From assembly GCF_900299525.1 (NCBI RefSeq), contig NZ_OMKA01000015.1, positions 1 to 64,000 on the forward strand: a DNA stretch of 64,000 bases. The letters run 5' to 3'. Made by a program: the position numbers and the translations under genes. Origin of the DNA: Aquimarina sp. Aq78 (GTDB lineage Bacteria; Bacteroidota; Bacteroidia; Flavobacteriales; Flavobacteriaceae). Of the stretch, positions 34,753 through 44,065 are shown in pieces (position 1 is the stretch's first letter; every line of letters starts with the position of its first letter). The notes under the pieces are model-generated. The model did no database searches and was not told the origin of the DNA. It saw only the letters and a program-made list of their open reading frames with translations.

Positions 34753-36051
34753 TTAATATTTCATCCACTTAAATAACTCCTTATAACTTGGTTTTTTACC
34801 ATACATGAGTATTCCTACCCTATATATTTTTCCTGCCAGCCACGTGATAAAGATAATACTTCCTACCAATAGAAGCATAGAAATTAATACTTCCCACCAA
34901 GGCACTCCAAAAGGTATACGCATTAGCATAACTATTGGAGAAGTTAAAGGAATCATAGAAAACACAGTAGATACCGTACCGTGAGGATTTTCTATTACTG
35001 AAAAGAACCCAACATAAATCCCTAACATTAACGGCAAAATAATGGGTAACATAAATTGTTGCGAATCGGTTTCGCTATCCACAGCAGCACCTATAGCAGC
35101 ATAAATTGAACTGTATAAAAAGTATCCTCCTATAAAATAAATGAAAAAAGACAGTACTAGAGTTCCTAGCGGAAGCTTCATGATATCCTGAAGTATTAGT
35201 TGTATTTCTTGTTGACCATCTTCCTGCATAACCAGCGATTGATCTATACCTCCTGGTTGCGGATCTATACCAAAAACCGAAGATACCACAGCAAGTAACA
35301 CTCCTCCTAAAATCACCCAGATAAGGAACTGAAGAATCCCTGCAAAAGAAGTTCCCAGAATTTTACCCATCATAAGCTGCAATGGTTTTACAGAAGAAAT
35401 AATAATCTCTATAATTCGATTAGATTTTTCTTCAATAACAGATCGCATTACCATATTACCATAAATGATAATAAACATCATCAAGAAATATCCTGCTACA
35501 CCACCAAAAATCATCTTTATATAACTAGACATCTTTGATGTTTTCTCCCCAGAAAAGTTTTCTATTAAAATATTTACTTTAGCTTTTGAGTTCTCTATAA
35601 CATCCAGATCCAATCCTTTTTCTTTAAAGTTTTGGTTCGTTAATTTACTTGCTATTATTTCTTCAATTCTATTAAGTATTGAAATACTTGGCGCTTCATC
35701 AGCATAAAATTGTATTGATTTTGCAAGTTCACTGTTGCTACTTTTCTTTGGCACATACAATAACCCATCGAGTTTTTTAATAACCACAGAGTCTTTTGCA
35801 TCGTTTAAGGGTAAATCACTATAATCTATATAGTCTATATCACCAGAATCTTTAAAGTCTGTACTAAACAATCCTGTTTCATCATAGAATGCTACTTTAC
35901 GAATTTCATCATTGTTCAAAGTTGCGAGCCAGGCAATTAAAGAAATCATACCTACCATGATCAAAGGACTTAAAAAAGTCATCACTACAAAGGTTCTATT
36001 GCGAACTCGAGCTATAAATTCTCTTTTAATAATTAATTTTAGGTTACTCAT
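34753..36051 (-). CDS. ABC-2 type exporter permease (NatB-like)
   Basis: 432 residues. One N-terminal membrane helix (about 22-43), a ~150-residue external loop (55-170), then five helices in the C-terminal half, including the conserved VMRSVIEEKSNRIIEIIISSVKPLQLMMGKILG segment before helix 3. This is the NatB/YhaP type of ABC-2 permease. The gene start overlaps the ATP-binding subunit gene by 8 bp. The exported substrate is unknown; sodium, peptide or antibiotic export are all recorded for relatives. Confidence 0.9.
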   Translation of the reverse strand: MSNLKLIIKREFIARVRNRTFVVMTFLSPLIMVGMISLIAWLATLNNDEIRKVAFYDETGLFSTDFKDSGDIDYIDYSDLPLNDAKDSVVIKKLDGLLYVPKKSSNSELAKSIQFYADEAPSISILNRIEEIIASKLTNQNFKEKGLDLDVIENSKAKVNILIENFSGEKTSKMSSYIKMIFGGVAGYFLMMFIIIYGNMVMRSVIEEKSNRIIEIIISSVKPLQLMMGKILGTSFAGILQFLIWVILGGVLLAVVSSVFGIDPQPGGIDQSLVMQEDGQQEIQLILQDIMKLPLGTLVLSFFIYFIGGYFLYSSIYAAIGAAVDSETDSQQFMLPIILPLMLGIYVGFFSVIENPHGTVSTVFSMIPLTSPIVMLMRIPFGVPWWEVLISMLLLVGSIIFITWLAGKIYRVGILMYGKKPSYKELFKWMKY

Positions 36052-36973
36052 TCTCTGTAATGGTTTTAATAAATATCTCGTTAACTCCTGGGATCACTTC
36101 ATTAAATCTCATTACTTGCCCTTTATCTGATAAGTACTGTAGTAGCTCATTTGAGGATGTATTAGTATCCAAAGTTATTTTCATTTTCAATTGATCATCA
36201 ATTGTTTTAAAATCTGCAGGGACTACATTAAATTTATCTTGCAATGTGGTATACAAATCAGTATTATTTTCGGTTAAAAGACCTACTTCAAAAGTATTAG
36301 ATTTATAAGCTCTCTTTATATCGGTAAGTTTACCTTCCAGTATTTTTTTAGACTTATTAATTAGAGCAATATGATCACATAATTCTTCTACACTTTCCAT
36401 TCGGTGAGTAGAAAATATAACCGTTGCTCCTTCATCCCGTAGTTGTAGAATTTCATCTTTAATAACATTTGCATTTATAGGATCAAAACCACTAAATGGT
36501 TCATCAAAAATCAGGAGTTTAGGTTTATGAAGTACAGTTACAATAAATTGCACTTTTTGTGCCATTCCTTTAGAGAGTTCTTGTATTTTTTTGTTCCACC
36601 AATGTGAGATGTCAAATTTATCAAACCAATACTTTAGGCGTTCTTTGGCTTCGGTTTTACTAAGACCTTTTAGTTGCGCCAGATACAATGCTTGTTCACC
36701 TACCTTCATAGATTTATATAGTCCTCTTTCTTCCGGCAGATAACCAATATCTCTAATATGCTGTGGTTTTAGCAGTTCATTATCCAGATATACACTTCCC
36801 TTATCAGGCAAGGTAATTTGATTAATGATTCTAATTAGTGTGGTTTTACCAGCACCGTTAGGGCCAAGTAATCCAAATATACTTCCTTTAGGTACCTGAA
36901 TTGATACATCTTGCAATGCAGTAAAGTTTCCAAATTGTTTTGTGGCTTGTTGTACCTCTAAAAGATTAGCCAT
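36044..36973 (-). CDS. ABC transporter ATP-binding protein (NatA-like)
   Basis: 309 residues. Walker A GPNGAGKT at about 37-44, Q-loop YLPEERGLY, signature ELSKGMAQKVQ, Walker B LLIFDEPFSGFDP and H-loop STHRM. The C-terminal ~90 residues form the DUF4162-like extension of this subfamily. It powers the membrane subunit encoded by the overlapping next gene. The promoter region ahead has TAAGTTTTC, a weak -7 match. Confidence 0.93.
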   Translation of the reverse strand: MANLLEVQQATKQFGNFTALQDVSIQVPKGSIFGLLGPNGAGKTTLIRIINQITLPDKGSVYLDNELLKPQHIRDIGYLPEERGLYKSMKVGEQALYLAQLKGLSKTEAKERLKYWFDKFDISHWWNKKIQELSKGMAQKVQFIVTVLHKPKLLIFDEPFSGFDPINANVIKDEILQLRDEGATVIFSTHRMESVEELCDHIALINKSKKILEGKLTDIKRAYKSNTFEVGLLTENNTDLYTTLQDKFNVVPADFKTIDDQLKMKITLDTNTSSNELLQYLSDKGQVMRFNEVIPGVNEIFIKTITENE

Positions 36974-37295
36974 AGATAGTAAAATATAATTGTAGTTTAA
37001 TATGAAACCCGAATGATACGAAAACTTAAAAACTTATGCTAATTATGTTAATGATTAATGAGATAAAATAGCATATAAAATGGTTTCTCTTCTTTTAACC
37101 CTGATTATGAATAGCCACCTAATCATAAAAACAAAACCCACCCTAAATACAAGTATTAAGGATGGGAAAAAAATTGCTATGAAAAAGAAAAATTATCACT
37201 AAATGCGCTAGTGATGTCTCAAATATACGAATTTTTCTTAATCAAACGTTAATAGAATTATAATGATTAGAAGTAGTTCAAATCATCTAATTTAA
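36974..37295. other. Intergenic region between dnaJ and the ABC operon
   Basis: 322 bp. It holds the dnaJ terminator (37131-37166) and, nearer 36974, the expected promoter of the ABC exporter operon. Nothing else is visible. Confidence 0.6.
37131..37166 (-). terminator. Rho-independent terminator of grpE-dnaJ
   Basis: CCCACCCTAAATAC (37137-37150) against GTATTAAGGATGGG (37153-37166); on the minus strand the imperfect pairs are mostly G-U. The minus-strand 3' side continues TTTTGTTTTT. Confidence 0.5.
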
Positions 37296-38411
37296 CTATG
37301 AAAACATATCTTTTACTTTTTCAAAAAATGACTTATCTCCACTATCGGGGCTGGGTTTAAAGTGATCATCCTTAGCCATTTTTTCAAAAAATTCTCGTTG
37401 TTCTTTGCTCAAGGCTTTTGGTGTCCATACATTAACATGTACCAAAAGGTCGCCTTTCCCGTAACCATTAAGACTTGGAATTCCTTTTCCTCTCAATCTC
37501 AAAATCTTACCACTTTGAACTCCATCTTCTATCTTAATTCTTACTTTACCAGATACAGTATCAATTTCTCTGGATGCTCCTAAAACGGCCTCAGAGAAGC
37601 TAATATATAAGTCATAATGCAAATTATTTCCTTCTCTTTGCAATTCTAAATGTTCCTGTTCTTCTATAGCTACCAAAAGATCTCCTGCGACCCCATTACC
37701 AGGAGCTTCATTACCTTTTCCTGCAACTTTAAGTTGCATCCCATCTTCTACTCCTGCAGGTATTTTTATACTAACTGTTTCTTCTATAGCTTTTAAACCC
37801 TGAGCATCTGCATCGTTAGGTCTATGATCTATCGTCTGACCAGCGCCTCCACAAGAAGGACAAGGAGAAGACGTTTGCATTCTTCCTAATATAGTATTAG
37901 TAATTCTTGTTACTTGTCCTGCACCATTACATGTACTACATGTTTTATAAGTGGTTCCTGGTGCTTGAATTTTTCGTTTTACCTTAATCTTCTTTTCAAC
38001 ACCATTGGCTATCTCCTCTAGTGTAAGTTTAACACGAATACGAAGATTACTTCCTTTAGCTCTTCGTTGTCTTCCGCCGCCTCCGCCGCCAAAACCACTA
38101 AAGCCTCCAAATCCACCACCAAAAATATCACCAAATTGACTGAATATGTCATCCATATTCATTCCGCCGCCACCGCCAAATCCGCCACCTTCAAAAGCCT
38201 GATGTCCATATTGATCATAACGTGCCTTTTTATCAGGGTCGCTCAAAATCTCATATGCCTCTGCTGCTTTTTTAAATTTTTCTTCAGCAGTTTTATCACC
38301 GGGGTTTTTATCGGGGTGATATTCTATAGCTTTTTTTCGATACGCCTTTTTTATTTCAGCTCCTGTAGCATTTTTACTAATGCCTAATATGTCGTAAAAA
38401 TCTTCCTTCAT
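37296..38411 (-). CDS. dnaJ: Co-chaperone DnaJ
   Basis: 371 residues. J-domain with HPD in YHPDKNPGDKTAEEKF, then a long Gly/Phe-rich linker (GGGFGGGGG, GGGFGGFSGFGGGGGG), zinc domain and two C-terminal substrate-binding domains (IKIPAGVEDGMQLKVAGKGN; LRLRGKGIPSLNGYGKGDLLVH). Only two CxxCxGxG repeats are present (CSTCNGAG and CPSCGGAG) where canonical DnaJ has four, so only one zinc site can form. I recall the same in other flavobacteria. It stimulates DnaK ATPase and delivers clients. It lies 6 bp after grpE. Confidence 0.96.
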   Translation of the reverse strand: MKEDFYDILGISKNATGAEIKKAYRKKAIEYHPDKNPGDKTAEEKFKKAAEAYEILSDPDKKARYDQYGHQAFEGGGFGGGGGMNMDDIFSQFGDIFGGGFGGFSGFGGGGGGRQRRAKGSNLRIRVKLTLEEIANGVEKKIKVKRKIQAPGTTYKTCSTCNGAGQVTRITNTILGRMQTSSPCPSCGGAGQTIDHRPNDADAQGLKAIEETVSIKIPAGVEDGMQLKVAGKGNEAPGNGVAGDLLVAIEEQEHLELQREGNNLHYDLYISFSEAVLGASREIDTVSGKVRIKIEDGVQSGKILRLRGKGIPSLNGYGKGDLLVHVNVWTPKALSKEQREFFEKMAKDDHFKPSPDSGDKSFFEKVKDMFS

Positions 38412-38417
38412 AATTTC

Positions 38418-38963
38418 TTATTGACCAGTCACAACTTTTGGAAAACGAATCACTTTATCTCCCAACTTATAACCTTTTTCTATTACGTCTACAATCTTTC
38501 CTTTTAGATCATCATTTGGAGCAGGTATTTGAGTAATCGCCTCATGATCATCAGCATTAAAAACATCTCCTGCAGACACTTCTACCTCAGACAAACCTTT
38601 ACTTTTTAAAGTTTCCTTCAATTTGTTATGAATTAGCTCTACACCTTCAATAACTGCAGTATCTTCTGATTTCTCAATTTCTTTTAATGCTCGATCAAAA
38701 TCATCTAATACAGGTAACATAGATTGTATAACATCCTGACTTGCAGTTTTAAATAATTCTAAACGCTCTTTAGAGGTTCTTTTTTTATAATTTTCAAACT
38801 CGGCAAAAAGTCTTAAAAACTTATCCTTTTCCTTTCCAAGCTCTTCTTTTAGTAGTGCTTCTGCATCTACTACCTCTTCTGTCTCTGTTTCTTCAACAGG
38901 AGCATCAAGTACTTCCTCTACTTGATCTTTTACATCTTCAGTGTTTTTATTTTTCTTACTCAT
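38418..38963 (-). CDS. grpE: Nucleotide exchange factor GrpE
   Basis: 181 residues. An acidic N-terminal extension (about 1-45) precedes the long dimerisation helix (LLKEELGKEKDKFLRLFAEFENYKKRTSKE) and the C-terminal beta domain (VFNADDHEAITQIP, VIEKGYKLGDKVIRFPKVVT). It releases ADP from DnaK. The operon grpE-dnaJ is preceded by an exact -7 box at 39002-39009, on the other side of which the YceI gene is transcribed in the opposite direction. Confidence 0.96.
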   Translation of the reverse strand: MSKKNKNTEDVKDQVEEVLDAPVEETETEEVVDAEALLKEELGKEKDKFLRLFAEFENYKKRTSKERLELFKTASQDVIQSMLPVLDDFDRALKEIEKSEDTAVIEGVELIHNKLKETLKSKGLSEVEVSAGDVFNADDHEAITQIPAPNDDLKGKIVDVIEKGYKLGDKVIRFPKVVTGQ

Positions 38964-39001
38964 GTAACTCGTACCTTTTATACGTTTTCATTTTGAATAA
39001 G

Positions 39002-39009
39002 CAAAAGTA
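39002..39009 (-). promoter_or_regulatory. -7 promoter box of grpE-dnaJ
   Basis: TACTTTTG on the minus strand, exact TAnnTTTG, 38 bp before the grpE ATG. Upstream, TGACATTATGACATT is a short direct repeat that could be a regulatory site. Confidence 0.5.
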
Positions 39010-39087
39010 CTGCCATTTTTGAATTAATGTCATAATGTCACAGGAATTTTTTAGTATATATTTAAGAGTATTCTTTCTATAAAAAAA

Positions 39088-39095
39088 TAATTTTG
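39088..39095 (+). promoter_or_regulatory. -7 promoter box of the YceI gene
   Basis: TAATTTTG, exact TAnnTTTG, 27 bp before the ATG at 39123. It overlaps an upstream in-frame ATG at 39093 and so rules that start out. Confidence 0.5.
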
Positions 39096-39122
39096 ACATC
39101 ATTTTTAACTAAAACTAATATT

Positions 39123-39794
39123 ATGAAAATCAGATTTGCCAGCACACTTATTGTTACTGTGCTTTTAATAACCGCTTATTCTTGTAAAGGAGAAAAACAA
39201 AACGAAACCAAAGCTAATACTCCAGAAGAAGTAAAAGAAGCTCCGGTAGAAGCTATTATGTACAGTGTAGATGTTGCATCAAGTTCTATAGATTGGGTTG
39301 GATCTAAACCATTAGAAAAGCATACAGGGACATTAAAATTAACCAGCGGTACCTTTGAAGCTAAAGAAGGAGTAATCATGAGCGGGTCTTTTATCATTGA
39401 CATGACCTCTATAAATGTTACTGATCTTGAAGGAGATAGCAAAGCTGATTTAGAAGGACACCTTAAAGGAGAAGGAGAAGGAACAGAAGATCACTTTTTT
39501 AATATTGCCAAATTCCCAAAAGGAGTTTTTGAAGTTACCGGAATTAGTGAAAAAGAAGGGAAAACTTATATCGAAGGTAACCTAACCTTAAAAGATATCA
39601 AGAAAAACATTTCATTTCCTGCCACAACCTCTGTTGAAGGTGATGTAATGAAATTAAACTCTGAAGTTTTTACCATTAACCGTACTGATTGGAGTGTAAA
39701 TTATGCTTCTAAATCAGTTTTTGGAGATCTGGGAGATAAATTTATTAATGATGATATTGAAATAAAGATAAGTATAAAAGCAAATAAGTCTTAG
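39123..39794 (+). CDS. YceI-family lipoprotein
   Basis: 223 residues from the ATG at 39123. N-terminal lipoprotein signal with lipobox ending at Cys21 (LLITAYSC), a charged linker, then the YceI lipocalin-like domain (YSVDVASSSIDWVGSKPLEKHTGTLKL, GSFIIDMTSINVTDL, HFFNIAKFPKGVFEVTGI, INRTDWSVNY). YceI barrels bind isoprenoids or other amphiphiles in the periplasm; the physiological ligand here is unknown. An upstream ATG in the same frame (39093) lies within the promoter and is rejected. A strong bidirectional terminator follows. Confidence 0.9.
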   Translation: MKIRFASTLIVTVLLITAYSCKGEKQNETKANTPEEVKEAPVEAIMYSVDVASSSIDWVGSKPLEKHTGTLKLTSGTFEAKEGVIMSGSFIIDMTSINVTDLEGDSKADLEGHLKGEGEGTEDHFFNIAKFPKGVFEVTGISEKEGKTYIEGNLTLKDIKKNISFPATTSVEGDVMKLNSEVFTINRTDWSVNYASKSVFGDLGDKFINDDIEIKISIKANKS

Positions 39795-39823
39795 AATAGC
39801 TTTTTATCTTTTGAAGTAATTAC

Positions 39824-39857
39824 AAACCGGTACTCATGAGAGTATCGGTTTTTTTTA
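39824..39857. terminator. Terminator between YceI and the epimerase gene
   Basis: AAACCGGTACTC/GAGTATCGGTTT, 12-bp stem with one wobble and an ATGA loop, then eight T on the plus strand. It overlaps the stop region of the converging epimerase gene. Confidence 0.7.
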
Positions 39858-40772
39858 TCTGGATTCCTCATCAATAAGTACATCTACTGCTGAAGCGATA
39901 TTGTCAAAATTAAAATTAAACCCTGTGGTAGAAATCCTACTACTACAAACACGCTGGCTAGAAAACAAAAGACTATGCATTTCTCCTAGAAACAACTTCA
40001 TCGTTAGTCTTGGTACATTGGGTAAAACTATTTTTTTATTTAATTTCTCTGCTATTGTATTCATTAGCTTTTTATTAGATACAGGATTAGGTGCTACCGC
40101 ATTAAAAACCCCCGTTAACTCTTCTTCTATTACAAACATAAATATGCGAGCCAGATCTTGAACATGAATCCAGCTTTGCCATTGTTTCCCGTTTCCGAAA
40201 AAAGCTCCCATTCCAAATCGAATAGGTTTTACCATTTTAGGAAAAGCTCCTCCTTTCTCGGATAAAACTAATCCAATACGAAGTAAACCGACTTCGATAT
40301 CTAACATTTTGAACTGTAAAACAGCATTCTCCCATTGGGTAACTACTTCTCCTAAAAATCCAGTATCACGCTCGGGAGCATCTTCCATATAATAATTCTG
40401 AAAAGAATCCGGATATATACCAATAGCACTTGCAGAAACAATATGACGAACCGAATGTTTGATGTTTTTTAACGATTCTAAAATAAGAGAAGCAGTATGT
40501 GTCCTGCTTTCTAGTATTTCTTTTCTGTAGGAAGATGTCCATCGTTTTGCAACCGTAGCGCCAACAAGATTAACAATCACTTCGACATCATTAAAACAAT
40601 CGGTATCGATTTCGCCTCTTTTGGGATCCCAAAAGTAGCCTGTATAGTTCGCTTTAGAACTAAGCTTATCTTTACTAGTGGTGAGGTAGTTTACTTCAAT
40701 TCCAGATTGGTGACACAGATTAACTATTTCCTGACCTACCAAACCCGTTGCACCAGTAATTAAAACTTTCAC
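39855..40772 (-). CDS. TIGR01777-type NAD(P)-dependent epimerase (SDR extended)
   Basis: 305 residues. N-terminal Rossmann motif GATGLVGQEI (7-16). EVIVNLVGATVAKRW, ESRTHTASLI, SASAIGIYP with the catalytic Tyr region, then LLRIGLVLSEKGGAFPKM and FGNGKQWQSWIHVQDLARIF, all hallmarks of the YfcH/TIGR01777 group. The substrate of this group is not established. It is a single gene converging on YceI. Cytosolic. Confidence 0.9.
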   Translation of the reverse strand: MKVLITGATGLVGQEIVNLCHQSGIEVNYLTTSKDKLSSKANYTGYFWDPKRGEIDTDCFNDVEVIVNLVGATVAKRWTSSYRKEILESRTHTASLILESLKNIKHSVRHIVSASAIGIYPDSFQNYYMEDAPERDTGFLGEVVTQWENAVLQFKMLDIEVGLLRIGLVLSEKGGAFPKMVKPIRFGMGAFFGNGKQWQSWIHVQDLARIFMFVIEEELTGVFNAVAPNPVSNKKLMNTIAEKLNKKIVLPNVPRLTMKLFLGEMHSLLFSSQRVCSSRISTTGFNFNFDNIASAVDVLIDEESR

Positions 40773-40976
40773 ATGTTTAAATTTTAGTAATTATATGATT
40801 ATAAATTAATTAAAAAACTAAAAACGTGTATTGTCACTACGTTCTCTCATTAAAATGTTTGTTTCATTTCACTATAATCTATTGCAAAATACTACCACCT
40901 TATAATAAAACCTATCTCTTTATTATAGCTTTAACATACGTTTAGTATTCTTCTAACTTCCTAACAAATAGTGTAT

Positions 40977-41669
40977 TTATGATTCTACTTTTGTAGCTCT
41001 AAGCATTTCTCGTTTTCCCGGTGGGCCGGGAAGTCTTTCTACCACAAAACCTACCTCTTGCATAGCACGCCTTACGCTCCCTTTGGCAGCATAAGTAACC
41101 AAAACTCCTTTAAACTGAAGTGCTTCATACATCTTCCTAAAAATTTCTATTGTCCAAAGTTCAGGTTGTACTCTAGCTCCAAAAGCATCAAAATAGATTA
41201 AATCAATACTGTTTTTATCCTGTATATCAGCAAAAAACTGTTTACGCTTAAAGAGTTTAAAATTCGAAGTGATCTCTACTGGTAACTCCCACAAAGATTG
41301 ATGCATCTCATCAAAAATCCATTGTTTTTCTTTTACAGCAAGTATTTCTGGATAATTCATTAGTTTGGCCTCGGGTAATGTTACAGGGTATGCTTCTACC
41401 CCAACATAATGAATGGGTAGATCGATTTTTTCGGCTTCAAGAAATGTTATAAAAGCATTTAGACCAGTCCCAAAACCTATCTCCATAATATCCAACGCCC
41501 CAAGCTTATTTTTGCTTAGAATATGATCGAATCCACTTTTAATAAATACATGTTTTGCCTCATTGATTGCCCCATGCTTAGAATGGTAATGTTCATTCAA
41601 TCCTGGCAAGTGAATGGTTTTTGAACCATCTGCAGTAGTAATAATTTTACGCTCTATTTCTTCTTGCAT
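40977..41669 (-). CDS. mnmD: tRNA (mnm5s2U34)-methyltransferase MnmD
   Basis: 230 residues of the MnmC-like methyltransferase domain in stand-alone form. Motifs: YHSKHGAINEAKHVFI, the SAM-binding LDIMEIGFGTGLNAFI, GVEAYPVTLPEA, DLIYFDAFGARVQPELW, TYAAKGSVRRAMQEVGF and LPGPPGKREML. It methylates 5-aminomethyl-2-thiouridine at the wobble position. The FAD-dependent half of MnmC is absent, as usual for MnmD. It overlaps the DUF4920 lipoprotein gene by one base (ATG/stop). Confidence 0.9.
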   Translation of the reverse strand: MQEEIERKIITTADGSKTIHLPGLNEHYHSKHGAINEAKHVFIKSGFDHILSKNKLGALDIMEIGFGTGLNAFITFLEAEKIDLPIHYVGVEAYPVTLPEAKLMNYPEILAVKEKQWIFDEMHQSLWELPVEITSNFKLFKRKQFFADIQDKNSIDLIYFDAFGARVQPELWTIEIFRKMYEALQFKGVLVTYAAKGSVRRAMQEVGFVVERLPGPPGKREMLRATKVES

Positions 41670-42175
41670 TATTCTTTTATCAAAACACCTTCTGCTACAA
41701 AAGAATACGTTGTCTTAGGAGTTGTAATACTAGCAATTTCTTCTTCAGTTTTTCCTGCATCACTGGCGAAATGACGTTGCTCATCTACAGACATCTCGCT
41801 CACAAATGCTTTCCCCTGAACAATGATAGTATCATTTTCTATATCCTTTGGCACAAAAAAACCATAATCTTTAAACTTTACCATAGTTTCTTTATCTCCA
41901 TCCAAAGCTACTTTCATCCAACAACCTTTAGCCTTACAAACCGCATTTACAGTACTAGAAAAAGCAACTGCTACGGTATCTCCCTCTTTTAAATTTTTAT
42001 ATTTTTCTGCTATTGCATCTCTATTGTAAATATGATCAGAAGATACTTTATCGCCAAAACTTTTATAATTTTCGTTTGAAATATCTTTAACAGAAAAGAA
42101 GTTTTCTGTTTTAATCGATGAATTACAACCTACTAGTACTAACAATCCTACAAAAAACAATGCATTTTTTTTCAT
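41669..42175 (-). CDS. DUF4920 lipoprotein
   Basis: 168 residues. Lipobox LLVLVGC at Cys17. The domain has KEGDTVAVAFSSTVNAVCKAKGCWMKV, MVKFKDYGFFVPKDIENDTIIVQGKAF and a C-terminal EGVLIKE. The Cys pair in VCKAKGCWM is a conserved feature and could bind metal or form a disulfide; the function of DUF4920 is unknown. It is co-transcribed with mnmD. An exact -7 promoter box (42201-42208) lies 25 bp upstream. Confidence 0.85.
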   Translation of the reverse strand: MKKNALFFVGLLVLVGCNSSIKTENFFSVKDISNENYKSFGDKVSSDHIYNRDAIAEKYKNLKEGDTVAVAFSSTVNAVCKAKGCWMKVALDGDKETMVKFKDYGFFVPKDIENDTIIVQGKAFVSEMSVDEQRHFASDAGKTEEEIASITTPKTTYSFVAEGVLIKE

Positions 42176-42497
42176 AATCCTTTATTATCTATATGTTTTG
42201 CAAAATTAAACATTTTTAAAATTCTTATTTTATAAGAAAAGGGTATTTTTGTAGTGAATTAGAAGAATGTTAGTATTTCTTTGGTTTTGAGACTAAGAAT
42301 ATGATAACAAGCTATAGAAAAGCCCACTACTGTCATTAACTTTTAAAAGATAAACCAAGCGAAGCAAGCATTAAGAAATTTAGATACTCTTTTCTTCAAA
42401 GTAACTATTTAAATCTCTTACCATAGTATGTAGTGACCTCACTCATTCTTGATCTTTTAATTAATGTAATGTAAAATAATTAAAACGACTGAAACAA
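42176..42497. other. Divergent intergenic region between DUF4920 and ilvE
   Basis: 322 bp. It has the -7 box of the DUF4920 operon at 42201-42208. The ilvE side is AT-rich without a clear box. I see no leader peptide or attenuator for ilvE. Confidence 0.55.
42201..42208 (-). promoter_or_regulatory. -7 promoter box of the DUF4920-mnmD operon
   Basis: TAATTTTG on the minus strand, exact TAnnTTTG, 25 bp before the ATG at 42175. Confidence 0.45.
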
Positions 42498-43565
42498 ATG
42501 AAAAACACAATTTCTCAAGCCTTGAAAATTAGTGAAGTAAGTGAGTCTAAAATCGGACAAGTAGATTTTGAAAACCTTAATTTCGGGAAAATTTTTACAG
42601 ATCATATGTTTGTCTGTGATTATGTGAATGGAGAATGGCAAACACCAGAAATTGTTCCTTACGGACCGCTCACTATGGAGCCTTCTGCTCGTGTTTTTCA
42701 TTATGGACAAGCAGTTTTTGAAGGAATGAAAGCATATAAAGATGATAATGGAGATACTTTTTTATTCAGACCTGATGAAAATTTTAAACGTATCAACATA
42801 TCTGCTGAACGTTTGGCTATACCAGAATTTCCTGAAGATTACTTTTTTGAAGGTTTAAATGCCCTATTAAAGTTAGATGATGAATGGATCAAACCTGGTT
42901 ACGGAAATTCATTATACATACGTCCTTTTGTTATCGCAACTCAGGCAAGTGTTTCTGCTTCTGAAGCAGATGAATATAAATTTATGATCATATGCTCACC
43001 TGCACAATCCTATTATAGTGGTGATGTAAGTGTATTGGTTGCAGAAAAATTTAGCCGTTCTGCTAGCGGAGGTTTCGGATATGCAAAAGCCGCCGGAAAC
43101 TATGCGGGGCAGTTTTATCCAACAAAACTTGCACAAGAACAAGGGTACCAACAAATCATCTGGACCGATTCTAATGCTCATGAATATATGGAAGAGGCAG
43201 GAACCATGAATGTATTCTTTAGAGTTAATGATACTTTACTTACCGCTCCTGTTAGTGATAGAATTCTTGATGGAGTCACTCGTAAAAGTTTAATTACTAT
43301 TGCCGAAAAAGAAGGTATTAAAGTAGATGTCCGACCTGTTAAGGTTAGTGAAATTGTAGAAGCTGCAAAAAACGGAAGTCTAAAAGAAGTTTTTGGTGCA
43401 GGAACTGCTGCTGTGGTGAGCCCGGTAAAAGCTTTTGGGTATAAAGGAGAGCATTATGAAATCGAAAAGCAAGAAAATTCTTATGCTTCTCATTTCAAAA
43501 AAGCACTAATGGATATTCAATACAATAAAGCCGAAGATACTTTTGGATGGAGACATAAAGTATAG
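42498..43565 (+). CDS. ilvE: Branched-chain amino acid aminotransferase
   Basis: 355 residues, the longer class of fold-type IV aminotransferases. RVFHYGQAVFEGMKAYK, RPDENFKRINISAERLAIP, SLYIRPFVIATQ, the PLP Lys in GYAKAAGNYAGQF, then EYMEEAGTMNVFF and the phosphate-binding LDGVTRKSLITIA. It interconverts Leu, Ile and Val with their 2-oxo acids. It is monocistronic, followed by a strong hairpin terminator. The short Met-Lys-Asn start fits the family. Confidence 0.96.
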   Translation: MKNTISQALKISEVSESKIGQVDFENLNFGKIFTDHMFVCDYVNGEWQTPEIVPYGPLTMEPSARVFHYGQAVFEGMKAYKDDNGDTFLFRPDENFKRINISAERLAIPEFPEDYFFEGLNALLKLDDEWIKPGYGNSLYIRPFVIATQASVSASEADEYKFMIICSPAQSYYSGDVSVLVAEKFSRSASGGFGYAKAAGNYAGQFYPTKLAQEQGYQQIIWTDSNAHEYMEEAGTMNVFFRVNDTLLTAPVSDRILDGVTRKSLITIAEKEGIKVDVRPVKVSEIVEAAKNGSLKEVFGAGTAAVVSPVKAFGYKGEHYEIEKQENSYASHFKKALMDIQYNKAEDTFGWRHKV

Positions 43566-43598
43566 CTAGATGCTAGAAAAGATATTTCTTATACAATA

Positions 43599-43631
43599 AA
43601 AAAACTCCGGAATGTTCTTCCGGAGTTTTTT
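43599..43631. terminator. Bidirectional terminator between ilvE and the pyrophosphohydrolase gene
   Basis: AAAAAACTCCGG/CCGGAGTTTTTT, 12-bp stem with loop AATGTTCTT. It has T runs on both strands. Confidence 0.82.
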
Positions 43632-43634
43632 TGT

Positions 43635-44021
43635 TTATCGATCTAAGATTTCTTTGATATTGGGTTTAAAATAATTAGGCCCTTTAAGTACTTTACCATC
43701 CTCTCTATAAATAGGTTGCCCATCTTCGCCCAGTTTACTCATATTACTACGCTGTATCTCGTTAAACACTTCTTCTATCTTGTGCTGCATACCATGCTCG
43801 ATAATAGTACCACATAAGATATATAGCATATCGCCCAAAGCATCTGCAACTTCAACCAAGTCTTTGTTTTGAGCAGCCTCTAAATATTCTTCATTCTCCT
43901 CTTTCATCAAGTTAAATCGAAGTGTGTTTTTAGCTTCTCCCAAATCTGCTATAGGCTCGTTTTTATATCCTAGTTTAAATGAGGTATGAAATTCTTGTAC
44001 CGCAGCAATTTTATCTTTCAT
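43635..44021 (-). CDS. MazG-like nucleotide pyrophosphohydrolase
   Basis: 128 residues, all-alpha. The metal-binding pattern ExxE...ExxD is visible as EENEEYLEAAQNKDLVEVADALGDMLYI. The C-terminal SKLGEDGQPIYREDGKVLKGPNYFKP is a substrate-side segment seen in phosphoribosyl-ATP diphosphatase-like and MazG-like proteins. Probably a house-cleaning dNTP pyrophosphatase; not in a histidine operon. Single gene. Confidence 0.85.
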   Translation of the reverse strand: MKDKIAAVQEFHTSFKLGYKNEPIADLGEAKNTLRFNLMKEENEEYLEAAQNKDLVEVADALGDMLYILCGTIIEHGMQHKIEEVFNEIQRSNMSKLGEDGQPIYREDGKVLKGPNYFKPNIKEILDR

Positions 44022-44065
44022 CAGTATATTTTTATAGATTATCTTTGCCGTAAAAATAACAATTT

